Of a stretch of DNA of 52,534 bases, positions 12,515-20,488 are shown piece by piece. The notes under the pieces were generated by a model. The model did not search any database, was not told the DNA's origin, and saw nothing but the letters and a program-made list of their open reading frames with translations. The stretch lies in assembly GCA_003211955.1 (NCBI GenBank), contig QCRH01000006.1, positions 1-52,534 of the forward strand, read 5' to 3'. Origin of the DNA: Prochlorococcus sp. AG-459-O09 (lineage in GTDB: Bacteria > Cyanobacteriota > Cyanobacteriia > PCC-6307 > Cyanobiaceae). The first letter of the stretch is position 1. Each line of letters begins with the position of its first letter. A program made the translations under genes and the position numbers.

Positions 12515-12823
12515 CTAGCTTCTCCTTAACCAACCAGGGGCACCTCCAAACCAATCCGATATATCATCTTCATTTGGGTTGAAATGATTTTCTTTATCTA
12601 GTCCATCTATCCCAAATGATTGTAAGAGGTTATCAATTCCACCATCATTTTTTGTACCATTTCTTCTAAAGCTGTTAGCTTTTTTCAGCCAAAGAGAAAT
12701 TGTCGAATTATGGTGTGCAAATTTCTCAACATATATCCTTTCTTCTAGTGTAATTGATTCATCTTGAGCAATTCTATTAATTATTCCTTGGATCTTTAGT
12801 CTCTTTTGATTACTAAGAAGCAT
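12515..12823 (-). CDS. Conserved-type hypothetical protein, 102 aa
   Basis: Soluble protein. Residues 1-50 look helical and charged (LKIQGIINRIAQDESITLEERIYVEKFA). A hydrophilic middle follows, and the C-terminus ends DDISDWFGGAPGWLRRS with aromatic and glycine residues. No signal peptide. I recognise no domain. The frame is clean and the composition is protein-like. Confidence 0.7.
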   Translation of the reverse strand: MLLSNQKRLKIQGIINRIAQDESITLEERIYVEKFAHHNSTISLWLKKANSFRRNGTKNDGGIDNLLQSFGIDGLDKENHFNPNEDDISDWFGGAPGWLRRS

Positions 12824-13079
12824 TTTTGATTAATTGATTAATCTTTTTATAGGAAGGATTATTAAAAATATCTTGTCAATGTTAATTTCAACAAATTAAC
12901 TGTTTTAAAAGGTTTTTAGTCAGAAAAGTTTTAAGACACTTAAAAAAGGGATTAATAAGTTATTTATGATACATTGATTCATTTGTGAAACTTATAAATA
13001 ATTCATATAAGATAAAAAAATTTAATCCACTTTCACAGGCATTTAGAAATTAAGATCAGTGGACGGAATTCTTGCGTTA

Positions 13080-13115
13080 TAGTAAATATGTACTAGTATT
13101 AGTACAGATTTACTA
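13080..13115. promoter_or_regulatory. 36-bp inverted repeat with two LexA-like boxes
   Basis: Near-perfect inverted repeat with arms TAGTAAAT/ATTTACTA and TGTACTA/TAGTACA. It contains AGTAAATATGTACT (13081-13094) and AGTACAGATTTACT (13101-13114), each one change from the cyanobacterial LexA consensus RGTACNNNDGTWCB. It ends 7 nt before the ATG of the gene at 13123, so a bound repressor would cover its promoter or ribosome site. Confidence 0.45.
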
Positions 13116-13122
13116 TTAAGAT

Positions 13123-13329
13123 ATGAAAGTGATTTCATCTTCTCCTTATGCTCCTTTTAATTCAAAAGAGTGGAATTCTCTAGTAAGCATAAATGCAAAG
13201 TATGAAAATACCCCAATAAAGATTCAAAAAAAATTTTATAGAACTTTTAATCAAAAAAAGATTGAAAAAGATAAACTTTTGCAAGAGAAGAATGAATTTC
13301 ATCAACAAATGCAACTTGTATTCGCTTAG
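13123..13329 (+). CDS. 68-aa basic hypothetical protein behind a palindromic operator
   Basis: ATG frame: MKVISSSPYAPFNSKEW, then a Lys/Gln-rich helix (PIKIQKKFYRTFNQKKIEKDKLLQEKN) ending QLVFA. Soluble and basic, without Cys. No family recognised. The large inverted repeat just upstream suggests tight regulation, possibly by LexA. If so, a small DNA-damage-induced protein is a reasonable idea, but that is inference. Confidence 0.65.
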   Translation: MKVISSSPYAPFNSKEWNSLVSINAKYENTPIKIQKKFYRTFNQKKIEKDKLLQEKNEFHQQMQLVFA

Positions 13330-13419
13330 AAAAATTTCAACTAACAATCTTTTTATTGAATATTATTTTACGAGATCGAATTTTTTGTTAGATTAGTAAA
13401 AAGATTAGTAGGATTTAGT

Positions 13420-13710
13420 TTGGCTGTAGATCGAGAACTTTTAAAAGAAGTTACCCAAGAACTTTGGAATACCGTAAAAAAACTAAGACCTGAAATAGAT
13501 CGGCAAACTCGACTTCAATTAGTTTTAAAGGCCTTATTAACTATTGGAGATTTGCCAGATCAAATGCAGGCTGCCATGGTTGTAGGTGTTTGCGCAGAAA
13601 TGGATAAGAGTGATGTTGATAATATTGAAACTAATTCACAAACTAAGGATTCAAGCGGAGTTGATACTTCTACAGGGAGAAAAGTAGTTAGAAGAAGTTC
13701 AGCTAAGTAA
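13420..13710 (+). CDS. Hypothetical protein, 96 aa
   Basis: Starts at TTG (MAVDRELLKEV) with AGGAT a few bases upstream. Residues 1-65 look like a helical domain (LWNTVKKLRPEIDRQTRLQLVLKALLTIGDLPDQMQAAMVVGVCAEMD). The tail is hydrophilic and ends in a basic VRRSSAK. It has the look of a conserved picocyanobacterial protein, but I recall no function. Confidence 0.7.
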   Translation: MAVDRELLKEVTQELWNTVKKLRPEIDRQTRLQLVLKALLTIGDLPDQMQAAMVVGVCAEMDKSDVDNIETNSQTKDSSGVDTSTGRKVVRRSSAK

Positions 13711-13721
13711 ACCTTAAATGA

Positions 13722-13925
13722 TCATCCTTTAATTTTCTTTGATTCGTTTTTATTAAGTCTATTGAATAGGTAATATGAAATTACAAGTAAAAGAGGAACA
13801 AATATTGAATGTAAAGTCATCATTAATTCTGTTTGGCCCATTCCTATAAGATTTGACTCGCTTGGAAGTTGTTCTGACCAAGTGCCAACTAAATGCCAAG
13901 CTTGAGGAATTGATAAGAAAAACAT
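13722..13925 (-). CDS. Small membrane protein, 67 aa
   Basis: ATG frame with aromatic N-terminal part (MFFLSIPQAWHLVGTWSEQL), one clear membrane helix (about 38-58, LHSIFVPLLLVISYYLF) and a basic end NRLNKNESKKIKG. Convergent with the preceding gene (11-nt gap). Function unknown. Confidence 0.65.
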   Translation of the reverse strand: MFFLSIPQAWHLVGTWSEQLPSESNLIGMGQTELMMTLHSIFVPLLLVISYYLFNRLNKNESKKIKG

Positions 13926-14040
13926 ATAAGAGTTATAAGTTAAGTTTATGTTCAGATAAAGATTATCATTATTGAACGTTTTTGCTTTCTTTATTCTTAT
14001 TTCTTAACTAAGTATTTGTTGAGGTATAAAAAAACTTGAT

Positions 14041-15570
14041 TTATAAATTTATTTTCTTAAGAAGAGTTTTAAATTCTTTTTTACCAATAATTTTTTCAGC
14101 TGCGTAAGCACCACTTGCTGAAACAGCAGGTATGCCAATACCTGGAAATGTACTTGCACCGCAATTAAATAAATTTTTCACTGGAGTTTTACATCCTGGG
14201 AAAAGACCTTTTGCTGCAGATAATGCAGGGCCGTAACTACCGCAATGAGTATTGGTGAATTTTTTATGAGTGATTGGGGTTCCTAGCATCTTTAAATCAA
14301 TCCTTTCATCTATGTCAGGGATGAATTTTCGCACTGCATTAAGGAATATTGAACATCTTTCTTCTTTCAAATTTCTATATTCTAATTCCTTTGGATTTAG
14401 GTTTTCCCAAATTTCCCAAGGTTCATTTGCGGGAGTATATCCATGAAGAACATGTTTCCCTTTAGGGGCCATATTTTTATCTAAAACAGATGGGATTGAA
14501 AATACAGCTATATTTCTTTCTGCGGTTATACCTTTCTCCCACTCATCTACATGTATCGCATGTATTGGTAAATCTTCAAGACCATCAGCATCAAAACCTA
14601 GATGTATATGAAGGAAAGAATGACATTTATTAGGGTTCAAAACTTTTGTATTCCATTTTTTTGAAATTTCATTTGGAATTAACTTTTTTAAATTCCAAAC
14701 ATCAGTATTCGTGACAACGGATTCACAACTATAACTAGAACCATTACTAAGAGTTATACCTGTCGCTAAATTTTTATTGAAGTTAATTTTCTTTACTCTC
14801 GAAGAGAGAATTAATTCTCCTCCATTTTTTTTAAATCCGTTAATTAAGGCTTTAACGATAGATTCACTACCTCCTTTAGGGTATTCAAGGTATGAATTTG
14901 GTTCAAACCATTCGTTAAATAAAGTAGCCATCGCAGCTGTATTTGTATCATGCATTGACATACCACTAATCAAAAAGCTCAATAAATCAACCCAATTTCT
15001 GAGAAAAGGGTCCTCTAGATGATTATTTACTAAATTCCCAAAGCCCTTATTAATTTTTGGTATTTGATTGATATTAGGTAAAAATTTTGAGGTTAAATTT
15101 ATTAGATCTAAGAAATTTATTGATTCGGGAGAAAATGAGAGCAAAGGTATTTCATTTATTATTTGGCTAAGAGGTTTTATTCCGGAAATAAATGATTCCC
15201 ATTCTTTAACAGATTTCTCACCTCTTAAAGTTTTAATTGTTTGTTTAAAAGGTTCTTCCCCAACATCAAGATTAAAATTGCCTTCTGGGACAATTACTTG
15301 CCATCCTTTGTATTGAAATAGTTCAACTTCTTCATCAAGTAATTTAAGAATTTGCCCTAAGGGATTAGTTGTCGGCCATTTACCTATTCCACTCCACAAT
15401 GAAGGGCCTGATTCGAAAGTGTAACCTTTTCTTTTGAAACTGTGAGCAACACCTCCAGGCTGGTTATGTGCTTCACATATAAGAACATTTTTGCCTGATA
15501 AAGCAAGAATCGAACCACAACATAATCCACCAATTCCACTACCTACGATTACAACATCGAATTTTTTCAT
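14041..15570 (-). CDS. Carotenoid isomerase/desaturase-like flavoprotein (CrtH/CrtISO type)
   Basis: 509 aa with an N-terminal FAD-binding Rossmann motif VVIVGSGIGGLCC (GxGxxG at residues 10-15) and ICEAHNQPGG. The C-terminal flavin motif is present (LFNCGASTFPGIGIPAVSASG). Length and both ends fit the bacterial phytoene dehydrogenase/CrtH group. CrtH converts poly-cis lycopene to all-trans in cyanobacteria. Several paralogs of this family exist in cyanobacteria, so isomerase, desaturase or another redox role cannot be told apart here. It does not form an obvious operon. Confidence 0.8.
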   Translation of the reverse strand: MKKFDVVIVGSGIGGLCCGSILALSGKNVLICEAHNQPGGVAHSFKRKGYTFESGPSLWSGIGKWPTTNPLGQILKLLDEEVELFQYKGWQVIVPEGNFNLDVGEEPFKQTIKTLRGEKSVKEWESFISGIKPLSQIINEIPLLSFSPESINFLDLINLTSKFLPNINQIPKINKGFGNLVNNHLEDPFLRNWVDLLSFLISGMSMHDTNTAAMATLFNEWFEPNSYLEYPKGGSESIVKALINGFKKNGGELILSSRVKKINFNKNLATGITLSNGSSYSCESVVTNTDVWNLKKLIPNEISKKWNTKVLNPNKCHSFLHIHLGFDADGLEDLPIHAIHVDEWEKGITAERNIAVFSIPSVLDKNMAPKGKHVLHGYTPANEPWEIWENLNPKELEYRNLKEERCSIFLNAVRKFIPDIDERIDLKMLGTPITHKKFTNTHCGSYGPALSAAKGLFPGCKTPVKNLFNCGASTFPGIGIPAVSASGAYAAEKIIGKKEFKTLLKKINL

Positions 15571-15609
15571 TAAATATTAACTTTTCTTTTCTCAAAAAAC
15601 TAATTACCT

Positions 15610-15720
15610 TTAAACAAATGTATTAGTTGAAGTTGTAATACTTAGTACAACAGCAAGGAAGAATATGTATGGCACAGCTTTAAGAGGTATGTATCCTTGG
15701 CTTTTAGAAATAAAATCCAT
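15610..15720 (-). CDS. 36-aa single-pass membrane protein
   Basis: ATG frame MDFISKSQGYIPLKAVPY, then a hydrophobic helix IFFLAVVLSITTS, ending TNTFV. Small thylakoid-type proteins of this shape are common in Prochlorococcus. It lies 39 nt upstream of the CrtH-like gene on the same strand and may be co-transcribed. Identity unknown. Confidence 0.5.
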   Translation of the reverse strand: MDFISKSQGYIPLKAVPYIFFLAVVLSITTSTNTFV

Positions 15721-15893
15721 TAATTTAATAACATTATGTAAACATAATAACGAGAACTTGTTCCTTATGTGTGCCAAAAAATTATTTTTTTAGAAATATA
15801 TTGAAACAAAGAAATCTTTTTGGAGAGATTTTTTAACTAAGAACATTTTTTGTGAAGTTATCTTAGTATTTGATTCTTAGATTAAAATCTATC

Positions 15894-16379
15894 ATGAAAC
15901 ACTTTCCTGATATTAATGAGATAAAACTATTAGAAAAAAATTCTCAAAAAAATGGCAGCGGAATTGTATATGAGGAATTGTTAGGAATATGGAAGTTTAA
16001 GTATGTATGGGGAAAGGAGTCAGATGAAATCAAAAATATTTCCAGTTCGATTCTTCAAGTATTGTCGGCAAGACTCGAATTAAAAAGTAAAAAAAAAGAG
16101 GATCAAATAAATTATGAAATAAAAAATTCAATTAATTTCGGATTACTAAATATTACTTTTATGGGCAGCGCAGAATTAAAAGGGCTTAGACCTTTATTGG
16201 CTTTTTATTTTGAAGAATTGAAAATTAGTATTAGTAATTTTTTAATATTTAAAAAGGAATTAAAAAAACCAGAAAATAAAAAAATGCCTTTTTTCTCACT
16301 TGTAGGAATTAGCAATAAAGATAATTGGTTATGTGCTCGAGGCAGGGGCGGAGGGCTTGCAATATGGGTTAAGTCTTAA
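15894..16379 (+). CDS. Hypothetical protein with a PAP/fibrillin-like C-terminus
   Basis: 161 aa from ATG at 15894 (MKHFPDINEIKLLEKN); an in-frame TTG at 15870 would add 8 residues. The body has alternating beta-like strands (GLLNITFMGSAELKG) and ends CARGRGGGLAIWVKS. This recalls the closing RGxxGxLFV pattern of plastid-lipid-associated (fibrillin) proteins, which are carotenoid/lipid-binding beta-barrels. The resemblance is weak, and the family call is a suggestion. Confidence 0.6.
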   Translation: MKHFPDINEIKLLEKNSQKNGSGIVYEELLGIWKFKYVWGKESDEIKNISSSILQVLSARLELKSKKKEDQINYEIKNSINFGLLNITFMGSAELKGLRPLLAFYFEELKISISNFLIFKKELKKPENKKMPFFSLVGISNKDNWLCARGRGGGLAIWVKS

Positions 16380-16380
16380 T

Positions 16381-16596
16381 TTAGTGGTATTCTCCTGGAT
16401 GATCTACCTTCCTTACTGTAACTTTATCAACTTTTTGTCCATTAAATCTTAAGAGATCATCTCCTGAAAAGTCATAACCTAAGCGTTGACCTATTAAGGC
16501 TACATCATCCGCTGTAGAGGATGTAGTAACCTGCTTTTTTAAGTCTTCATCAGTTTGCATCTTAATTAAAAATTTTCTTATTTCAGAAAAACTCAT
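16381..16596 (-). CDS. Nif11-domain small protein
   Basis: 71 aa. Residues 1-48 follow the Nif11 leader pattern: FLIKMQTDEDLKKQV, then ADDVALIGQRLGYDFS and DDLLRF. Nif11 domains occur as leader peptides of ribosomally made natural products (prochlorosins) and as free-standing proteins of unknown role. The C-terminal part (GQKVDKVTVRKVDHPGEYH) has no Cys and no GG cleavage site, and no modifying enzyme is nearby. A lanthipeptide precursor role is therefore unlikely. Confidence 0.75.
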   Translation of the reverse strand: MSFSEIRKFLIKMQTDEDLKKQVTTSSTADDVALIGQRLGYDFSGDDLLRFNGQKVDKVTVRKVDHPGEYH

Positions 16597-16683
16597 TACT
16601 AGAATTTGATTGATGTTAAAAAAATTTATAAAATCTTTTTCTTAGTAAGAACAAGATAAATAGATAAATATTATACTATTTCT

Positions 16684-17001
16684 ATGACTTACTTATTCCT
16701 TTACATAATTGGTGTAGTTTTAATATGGTGGATATATCGTGTTGGTTGGCTTGAGGCGCTCAAAACAGTAGTTAAAGTTATAATTCCCTCAGCGCTTATT
16801 ATTTTATTTAACATTAAGGCGGGAAGATTACTTTTTAAAAGTCCTTTAGTCGGTTTATTAAGCGCTTTGCCTACCTCTATTTTTATTTTTAGAGGTTCAT
16901 TGCCTTTAGTTAGTTTTATAAATAACTGGATTGAAAATAAAATAAATAATTATGATGATTCGGAAGTGATAGATACTGATTCTGTGCCTTTAGATGATTA
17001 A
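16684..17001 (+). CDS. Membrane protein, 105 aa, unknown function
   Basis: ATG start. Hydrophobic helices at about residues 3-18 and 30-45, with another weak one at 55-80, and an acidic tail (NYDDSEVIDTDSVPLDD). No transporter or enzyme motif seen. Convergent with the 17008 gene, 6 nt apart. Confidence 0.65.
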   Translation: MTYLFLYIIGVVLIWWIYRVGWLEALKTVVKVIIPSALIILFNIKAGRLLFKSPLVGLLSALPTSIFIFRGSLPLVSFINNWIENKINNYDDSEVIDTDSVPLDD

Positions 17002-17007
17002 TTTAAT

Positions 17008-17400
17008 TCAATCAAAGCCAAGAAATAATTCTTTGTGTACAACAAGAACATCAAATAAAGTTGTTCCATTAATAGGACTTAATGGTATTTTGTCTATATT
17101 CAATGCTTCTGCGCAAATTAAATGAGCATCCCATTTTGTATCGTGATCACTGTTTTCAATTGACCACTCAATTACTTTTTTGAAATGATCTGGCATCTCA
17201 GAACCAATTTTTCTGCAAATTTGACATATAACTGACAAAATAGGAGGCTTTGATGGCCTTTTTAAATCTTTAATAAGACTAGGCTGTGTAAAAACACTTG
17301 TATAGCGGATGTAGTCTATCAATTCATATTCTTCTTTAGTAAGAGCTGCTTTATCTAATGCTCTTTCAAATTCGTCTATTGGGGTTATGGGCCTATCCAA
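17008..17400 (-). CDS. Hypothetical protein, 130 aa
   Basis: Soluble. Starts MDRPITPIDEFERALDKAAL, largely helical, with Cys in ICQICRKIG and in the middle (LICAEALN). No membrane segment. It follows tatA by 4 nt on the same strand, so a shared transcript is likely. I recognise no domain. Confidence 0.7.
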   Translation of the reverse strand: MDRPITPIDEFERALDKAALTKEEYELIDYIRYTSVFTQPSLIKDLKRPSKPPILSVICQICRKIGSEMPDHFKKVIEWSIENSDHDTKWDAHLICAEALNIDKIPLSPINGTTLFDVLVVHKELFLGFD

Positions 17401-17404
17401 GATA

Positions 17405-17695
17405 TTAGTTGTTGCTTTTCTCTTTATTTGAAAAATTATTGTTTTCTGAATCTATTATTTCTTGATTAATTTCATTGGTTTGATTGCTTTCTACAGATTT
17501 AAGAGATTCATCTTTATCTTCTTCGTTCATAACTTGATCGATTTCATTTTGAAATTCATTCGACGCTTTTTTAAGACTTTTCAAAGTTTTGCCAAGCTGT
17601 TTTCCTAATTCTGGAAGCTTTTTTGGACCAAAAATTAAAAGAGCTAAGATAAGTATTACTGTAACTTCAGGCAAACCTACACCAAAAATATTCAT
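17405..17695 (-). CDS. tatA: Twin-arginine translocase subunit TatA
   Basis: 96 aa. Membrane helix at about residues 8-24 (PEVTVILILALLIF), then the hinge FGPKKLPELG and the amphipathic helix KQLGKTLKSLKKASNEF, which are the TatA/TatB hallmarks. The tail is long, acidic and variable. TatA multimers form the channel that exports folded proteins such as redox-cofactor proteins across thylakoid and plasma membranes. No tatC is in the window; in cyanobacteria these genes are often dispersed. Confidence 0.95.
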   Translation of the reverse strand: MNIFGVGLPEVTVILILALLIFGPKKLPELGKQLGKTLKSLKKASNEFQNEIDQVMNEEDKDESLKSVESNQTNEINQEIIDSENNNFSNKEKSNN

Positions 17696-17785
17696 AGCTG
17701 ATAACTATTTAACTAATTAGGAAATCTACTATTCAATATAGTCAAATCATGTGAAAATTTCATTCTTGGGATCGCTTTATTAATA

Positions 17786-17923
17786 TTAAAAAATTTTGGA
17801 AAATATTATTGTTATTAATACTCCTTTAAAGAAAACTAACCAAAGTAATTGATAATCACTCAATTTGAATTTTTTTTGGTACCAATTTATAAGAGTTTTA
17901 TGATTATCTATTAATTTTCTCAT
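17786..17923 (-). CDS. 45-aa small protein with C-terminal membrane helix
   Basis: ATG frame: a basic aromatic front (MRKLIDNHKTLINWYQKKF) followed by LSDYQLLWLVFFKGVLITII and SKIF. The pattern amphipathic helix plus one membrane helix is protein-like. It lies between tatA and the next plus-strand gene. Function unknown. Confidence 0.5.
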   Translation of the reverse strand: MRKLIDNHKTLINWYQKKFKLSDYQLLWLVFFKGVLITIIFSKIF

Positions 17924-18101
17924 TTTCACCGAATTTATTTATTACTATCACTTATTTTATCTTAATTTCTTTTATTATTATTTTAAAGAAAACCTAGATT
18001 CAACTCAAATTAGTTTATTCTTTTGAATTTTGATCTTTTTCTTAATTAATTTTTTTCTAAATTATTGAAACTATTAATTAAATATCTATTACCTTAAAAA
18101 A

Positions 18102-18341
18102 ATGAAGTACTTATTTGTTGTTTTTTACCTATTTTTTCTGATTTATCCAGCTGAAGCCGTCACCACAAAAATGTTTAAAGTGTTGGATACCTGTGCAAGA
18201 TATCGACTCGGTGAGATTAATGCTATTCAGGCTATAGAAAAACTAAAATTAAAATTAACGAATTCTTCCATTAATCAGCCCAAGGACCTAGTAAAAAAAT
18301 ATTGCTCAGTATTTACTCCAAATGAAAAAATTGAATTTTAA
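18102..18341 (+). CDS. Small exported protein with two cysteines
   Basis: 79 aa. Signal peptide MKYLFVVFYLFFLIYPAEA with a probable cleavage after AEA (residue 19). The mature part has two Cys (CARYR and KYCSVF) that could form a disulfide in the periplasm or thylakoid lumen. Helical, basic. No family recognised. Confidence 0.65.
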   Translation: MKYLFVVFYLFFLIYPAEAVTTKMFKVLDTCARYRLGEINAIQAIEKLKLKLTNSSINQPKDLVKKYCSVFTPNEKIEF

Positions 18342-18357
18342 TCTTGGTAATACATAT

Positions 18358-18492
18358 TTAATTATTCTTTTTAGAATAATCTTTAGCTTTGTTTCGTATT
18401 TCTTTAACTTTTTTAAAATTAGTTATTTTTAAATTAAAAATAACTCCCAAAAAAAGAATAAGAAATAAAAAAATATAAATTATTAATTCCAT
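18358..18492 (-). CDS. 44-aa single-pass membrane protein
   Basis: ATG frame MELIIYIFLFLILFLGVIF, then a Lys/Asn-rich cytoplasmic tail (NLKITNFKKVKEIRNKAKDY). Classic small N-anchored protein shape. Convergent with the 18102 gene. Function unknown. Confidence 0.5.
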   Translation of the reverse strand: MELIIYIFLFLILFLGVIFNLKITNFKKVKEIRNKAKDYSKKNN

Positions 18493-18642
18493 AATATTGA
18501 ATTAATAAATCCACCCTAGTTTATTTCAATAATTTTTTAGTATCTTTTAAAACAAAAAAACTGACTTTAATATTAGTTATTTACTTTGAAGGCCACAAAA
18601 AAAACATATTAACCTCTAATATGGAATTTTATAAGAATTGTT

Positions 18643-19092
18643 GTGCAGATTGGAGATAAAATTCCAGAATTTTCTTTACTGGATCAAAATGGAGTTAAAA
18701 GATCAAATAAGGGATTAAAAAGTCCCCTCGTTTTGTTTTTTTATCCAAAAGATGATACGCCAGGTTGCACTATAGAAGTTTGCGGATTTAGAGATAAATA
18801 TGACTTATTTAAAGTATTAGGTGCGCAAGTTTGGGGAGTAAGTAATGGAAGTACCTCAAGTCATTTGGCATTTGCTAATAAAAATAAATTACAATATCCA
18901 CTACTTTGCGACACAAATGACTCTCTTAGGAAAACCTTTAAAGTCCCTAAAGTATTAGGTTTTATGGATGGTAGGGTAACTTATGTTATTGATCGCAAAG
19001 GGACAGTTAGGCATATTTTTAGAGATTTATTGAATGGTCCTGAACACATTAAAGAGGCTATTAGAGTACTTAAGGAAATTCAAAATCAATAA
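18643..19092 (+). CDS. bcp: Peroxiredoxin, BCP/PrxQ type
   Basis: A thiol peroxidase that reduces hydrogen peroxide and organic hydroperoxides using thioredoxin. 149 aa; catalytic motif DDTPGCTIEVCGFRD places the peroxidatic Cys at 42 and the resolving Cys at 47, as in PrxQ. No signal peptide. Starts at GTG (MQIGDKIPEFSL). It fits the other oxidative-stress genes in this window. Confidence 0.95.
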   Translation: MQIGDKIPEFSLLDQNGVKRSNKGLKSPLVLFFYPKDDTPGCTIEVCGFRDKYDLFKVLGAQVWGVSNGSTSSHLAFANKNKLQYPLLCDTNDSLRKTFKVPKVLGFMDGRVTYVIDRKGTVRHIFRDLLNGPEHIKEAIRVLKEIQNQ

Positions 19093-19158
19093 ATTATTAT
19101 TAAAAGAACTTTAGATTAATAACTCTTGTTTTATTATGGTTTCAGCTTTTATTAATAT

Positions 19159-19431
19159 ATGAAGAAAATGGGAATGCAGGCTGTTGATCTTGCTATTGAA
19201 AATGGAGTGGATCTTGACGGTACTCCAATCCCTAAAAAAATGCTTAATCTGTATAAAAGAATTATGGATGAGGAGAATAAAAGACAAAGGAGTGGTGTTA
19301 AAAAATCAATGAGAAATAGATGCGTCAAAACGGGTTCCAAGCATTTTGATAAAGAAACATTGAATCAATTATTAATAGACTCGGGATGGGAAGGTCTTAA
19401 AGAAGAGGAAATTTTATTTTTTTATAACTAA
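19159..19431 (+). CDS. Hypothetical protein, 90 aa, basic
   Basis: ATG frame (MKKMGMQAVDLAIENGVD). The centre is Lys/Arg-rich (RQRSGVKKSMRNRCVKTGSKH). The end (LLIDSGWEGLKEEEILFFYN) resembles the ends of other small proteins in this window. Soluble. Stop codon lies in a 28-bp perfect palindrome. Function unknown. Confidence 0.6.
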   Translation: MKKMGMQAVDLAIENGVDLDGTPIPKKMLNLYKRIMDEENKRQRSGVKKSMRNRCVKTGSKHFDKETLNQLLIDSGWEGLKEEEILFFYN

Positions 19432-19450
19432 AAAAATTTTTTTAGTTATA
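19423..19450. terminator. 28-bp perfect palindrome, likely bidirectional terminator
   Basis: Arms TATAACTAAAAAAA and TTTTTTTAGTTATA form a perfect inverted repeat with A and T runs at the centre. It includes the stop codon of the 19159 gene and lies before the end of the minus-strand genes that finish at 19533. The absence of G+C makes it a weak intrinsic terminator, and other roles are possible. Confidence 0.4.
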
Positions 19451-19532
19451 TTAGAGCCTTTTATGGTAATTATTTATTTAAATTAAGCAACTGAGAACTA
19501 ATAAAATATTATTTTAGATTTAATTTTTTGAA

Positions 19533-19877
19533 TTATTTAAACCATCCTTTTTTTTTTGAGGAAATTATTTTCTCCTTTTCAGCTTTTGTTTTATTACTTG
19601 CTTTTTTGAAAGCCAAGTTGGCTTCTATAACTGTAACTATTGATATAAAAAAAAGACCAGAAATTCCAATTATTTGTTCAATTTGAGAGGGTTCTGAATC
19701 TCCTTGTAAAAAAAAACCTAAAGTGAACCATGCAGTACTAGCAGTGATGGTAAAAAAATAGGGCTTCCATCTTCTTTGATATAAGTAACCCGATCCTAAA
19801 CCAGGAAGAAAATTTAAAAAAGATGCTACCCACCCTTTTGAAGATGCAAGTATTTCATCTTGTGAGGGATAAGACAT
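19533..19877 (-). CDS. Small membrane protein (TM2-like), 114 aa
   Basis: The start at 19877 (MSYPSQDEILASSKGW) is preferred over an upstream in-frame codon at 19934, because the upstream part overlaps the preceding small gene. Two or three hydrophobic segments: FLNFLPGLGSGYLYQRRW, a TM2-like hairpin motif with Gly and a positive turn, then ITASTAWFTLGFF and IIGISGLFFISIVTVI. The tail is Lys-rich. Function unknown. Confidence 0.65.
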   Translation of the reverse strand: MSYPSQDEILASSKGWVASFLNFLPGLGSGYLYQRRWKPYFFTITASTAWFTLGFFLQGDSEPSQIEQIIGISGLFFISIVTVIEANLAFKKASNKTKAEKEKIISSKKKGWFK

Positions 19878-19882
19878 CTGTA

Positions 19883-19987
19883 TTAGGTATTTATTAAATG
19901 TGAATTTATATAAGCAAAAGATATTGCTGCACAAATTACCCAGCTAAAAGGTAAGAACATTCTTATTTTTTCTTTATTGTTATCCAT
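19883..19987 (-). CDS. 34-aa membrane protein upstream of the TM2-like gene
   Basis: ATG frame MDNNKEKIRMFLPFSWVICA, then AAISFAYINSHLINT: charged front, one helix. It ends 5 nt before the 19877 start, so translational coupling is likely. Function unknown. Confidence 0.5.
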   Translation of the reverse strand: MDNNKEKIRMFLPFSWVICAAISFAYINSHLINT

Positions 19988-20056
19988 TTTTTAATTATGG
20001 AAAATATTTTTAAAATCTGTGGATTTAATAGATACCTTAAAACTAGAAGAATTAAA

Positions 20057-20079
20057 AAAGACGGTTTTTAACCGTCTTT
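20057..20079 (-). terminator. Terminator of the 20107 gene
   Basis: Stem AAAGACGGTT/AACCGTCTTT (10 bp, 3-nt loop), followed on the minus strand by TTTTTAATTC. It lies 28 nt beyond the stop of the minus-strand gene ending at 20107. Confidence 0.85.
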
Positions 20080-20106
20080 GAAAAAAGTAATTTCTCTAAA
20101 AATAAA

Positions 20107-20343
20107 TTATTTATCTTTTGAGGCTGAGAGTACTTTAAGTTCTTTTTTTACTTCTTTTTCTCTCTCTTCAAGATGTTTTAGTTGAGCTTTAAAAGCATCT
20201 TCAAGTCTTACTTTTTGTTTTGTAATTTCATCAAGCTCTTCTTGATGTTGGTTTTTCTTTAACTCCTTCATTTCACTATCGGAAATAACATATACTGGGC
20301 GATATGAAGGTGTTTCAAAAAGAAGATCAAACATTGAATACAT
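20107..20343 (-). CDS. Coiled-coil hypothetical protein, 78 aa
   Basis: N-terminal aromatic segment (MYSMFDLLFETPSYRPVYVI), then from about residue 25 a strongly charged coiled coil (EMKELKKNQHQEELDEITKQ and further). It has its own terminator, so it is a monocistronic unit. No family recognised; it could be a small regulatory or adaptor protein. Confidence 0.65.
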   Translation of the reverse strand: MYSMFDLLFETPSYRPVYVISDSEMKELKKNQHQEELDEITKQKVRLEDAFKAQLKHLEEREKEVKKELKVLSASKDK

Positions 20344-20386
20344 AAGTGACCTTTGAATTAGTACAAATTCAATATCTGATAATTCT

Positions 20387-20488
20387 TTGAAATATAAAAG
20401 GATAAATACCGAAGATATTGATACGGCAAATACACCGAATTTCGGTTTACCTAACTTAACCGGCCAGTATTTACCGATCGAATGTTAA
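20387..20488 (+). CDS. Possible 33-aa ORF in a G+C-richer segment
   Basis: TTG frame reading DTANTPNFGLPNLTGQYLPI near its end and stopping at 20488. Codon use here is visibly richer in G+C than its neighbours. The same stretch contains the hairpin ACCGAATTTCGGT (20426-20450 region). No ATG is in frame, so this may be a gene fragment, a leader or an untranslated structured segment. Low confidence. Confidence 0.25.
   Translation: MKYKRINTEDIDTANTPNFGLPNLTGQYLPIEC

Noticed and set aside
12321..12554. Minus-strand frame of 77 codons
   Set aside because: It begins inside the 12515 gene in another frame and looks like a shadow; a short plus-strand frame is just as good.
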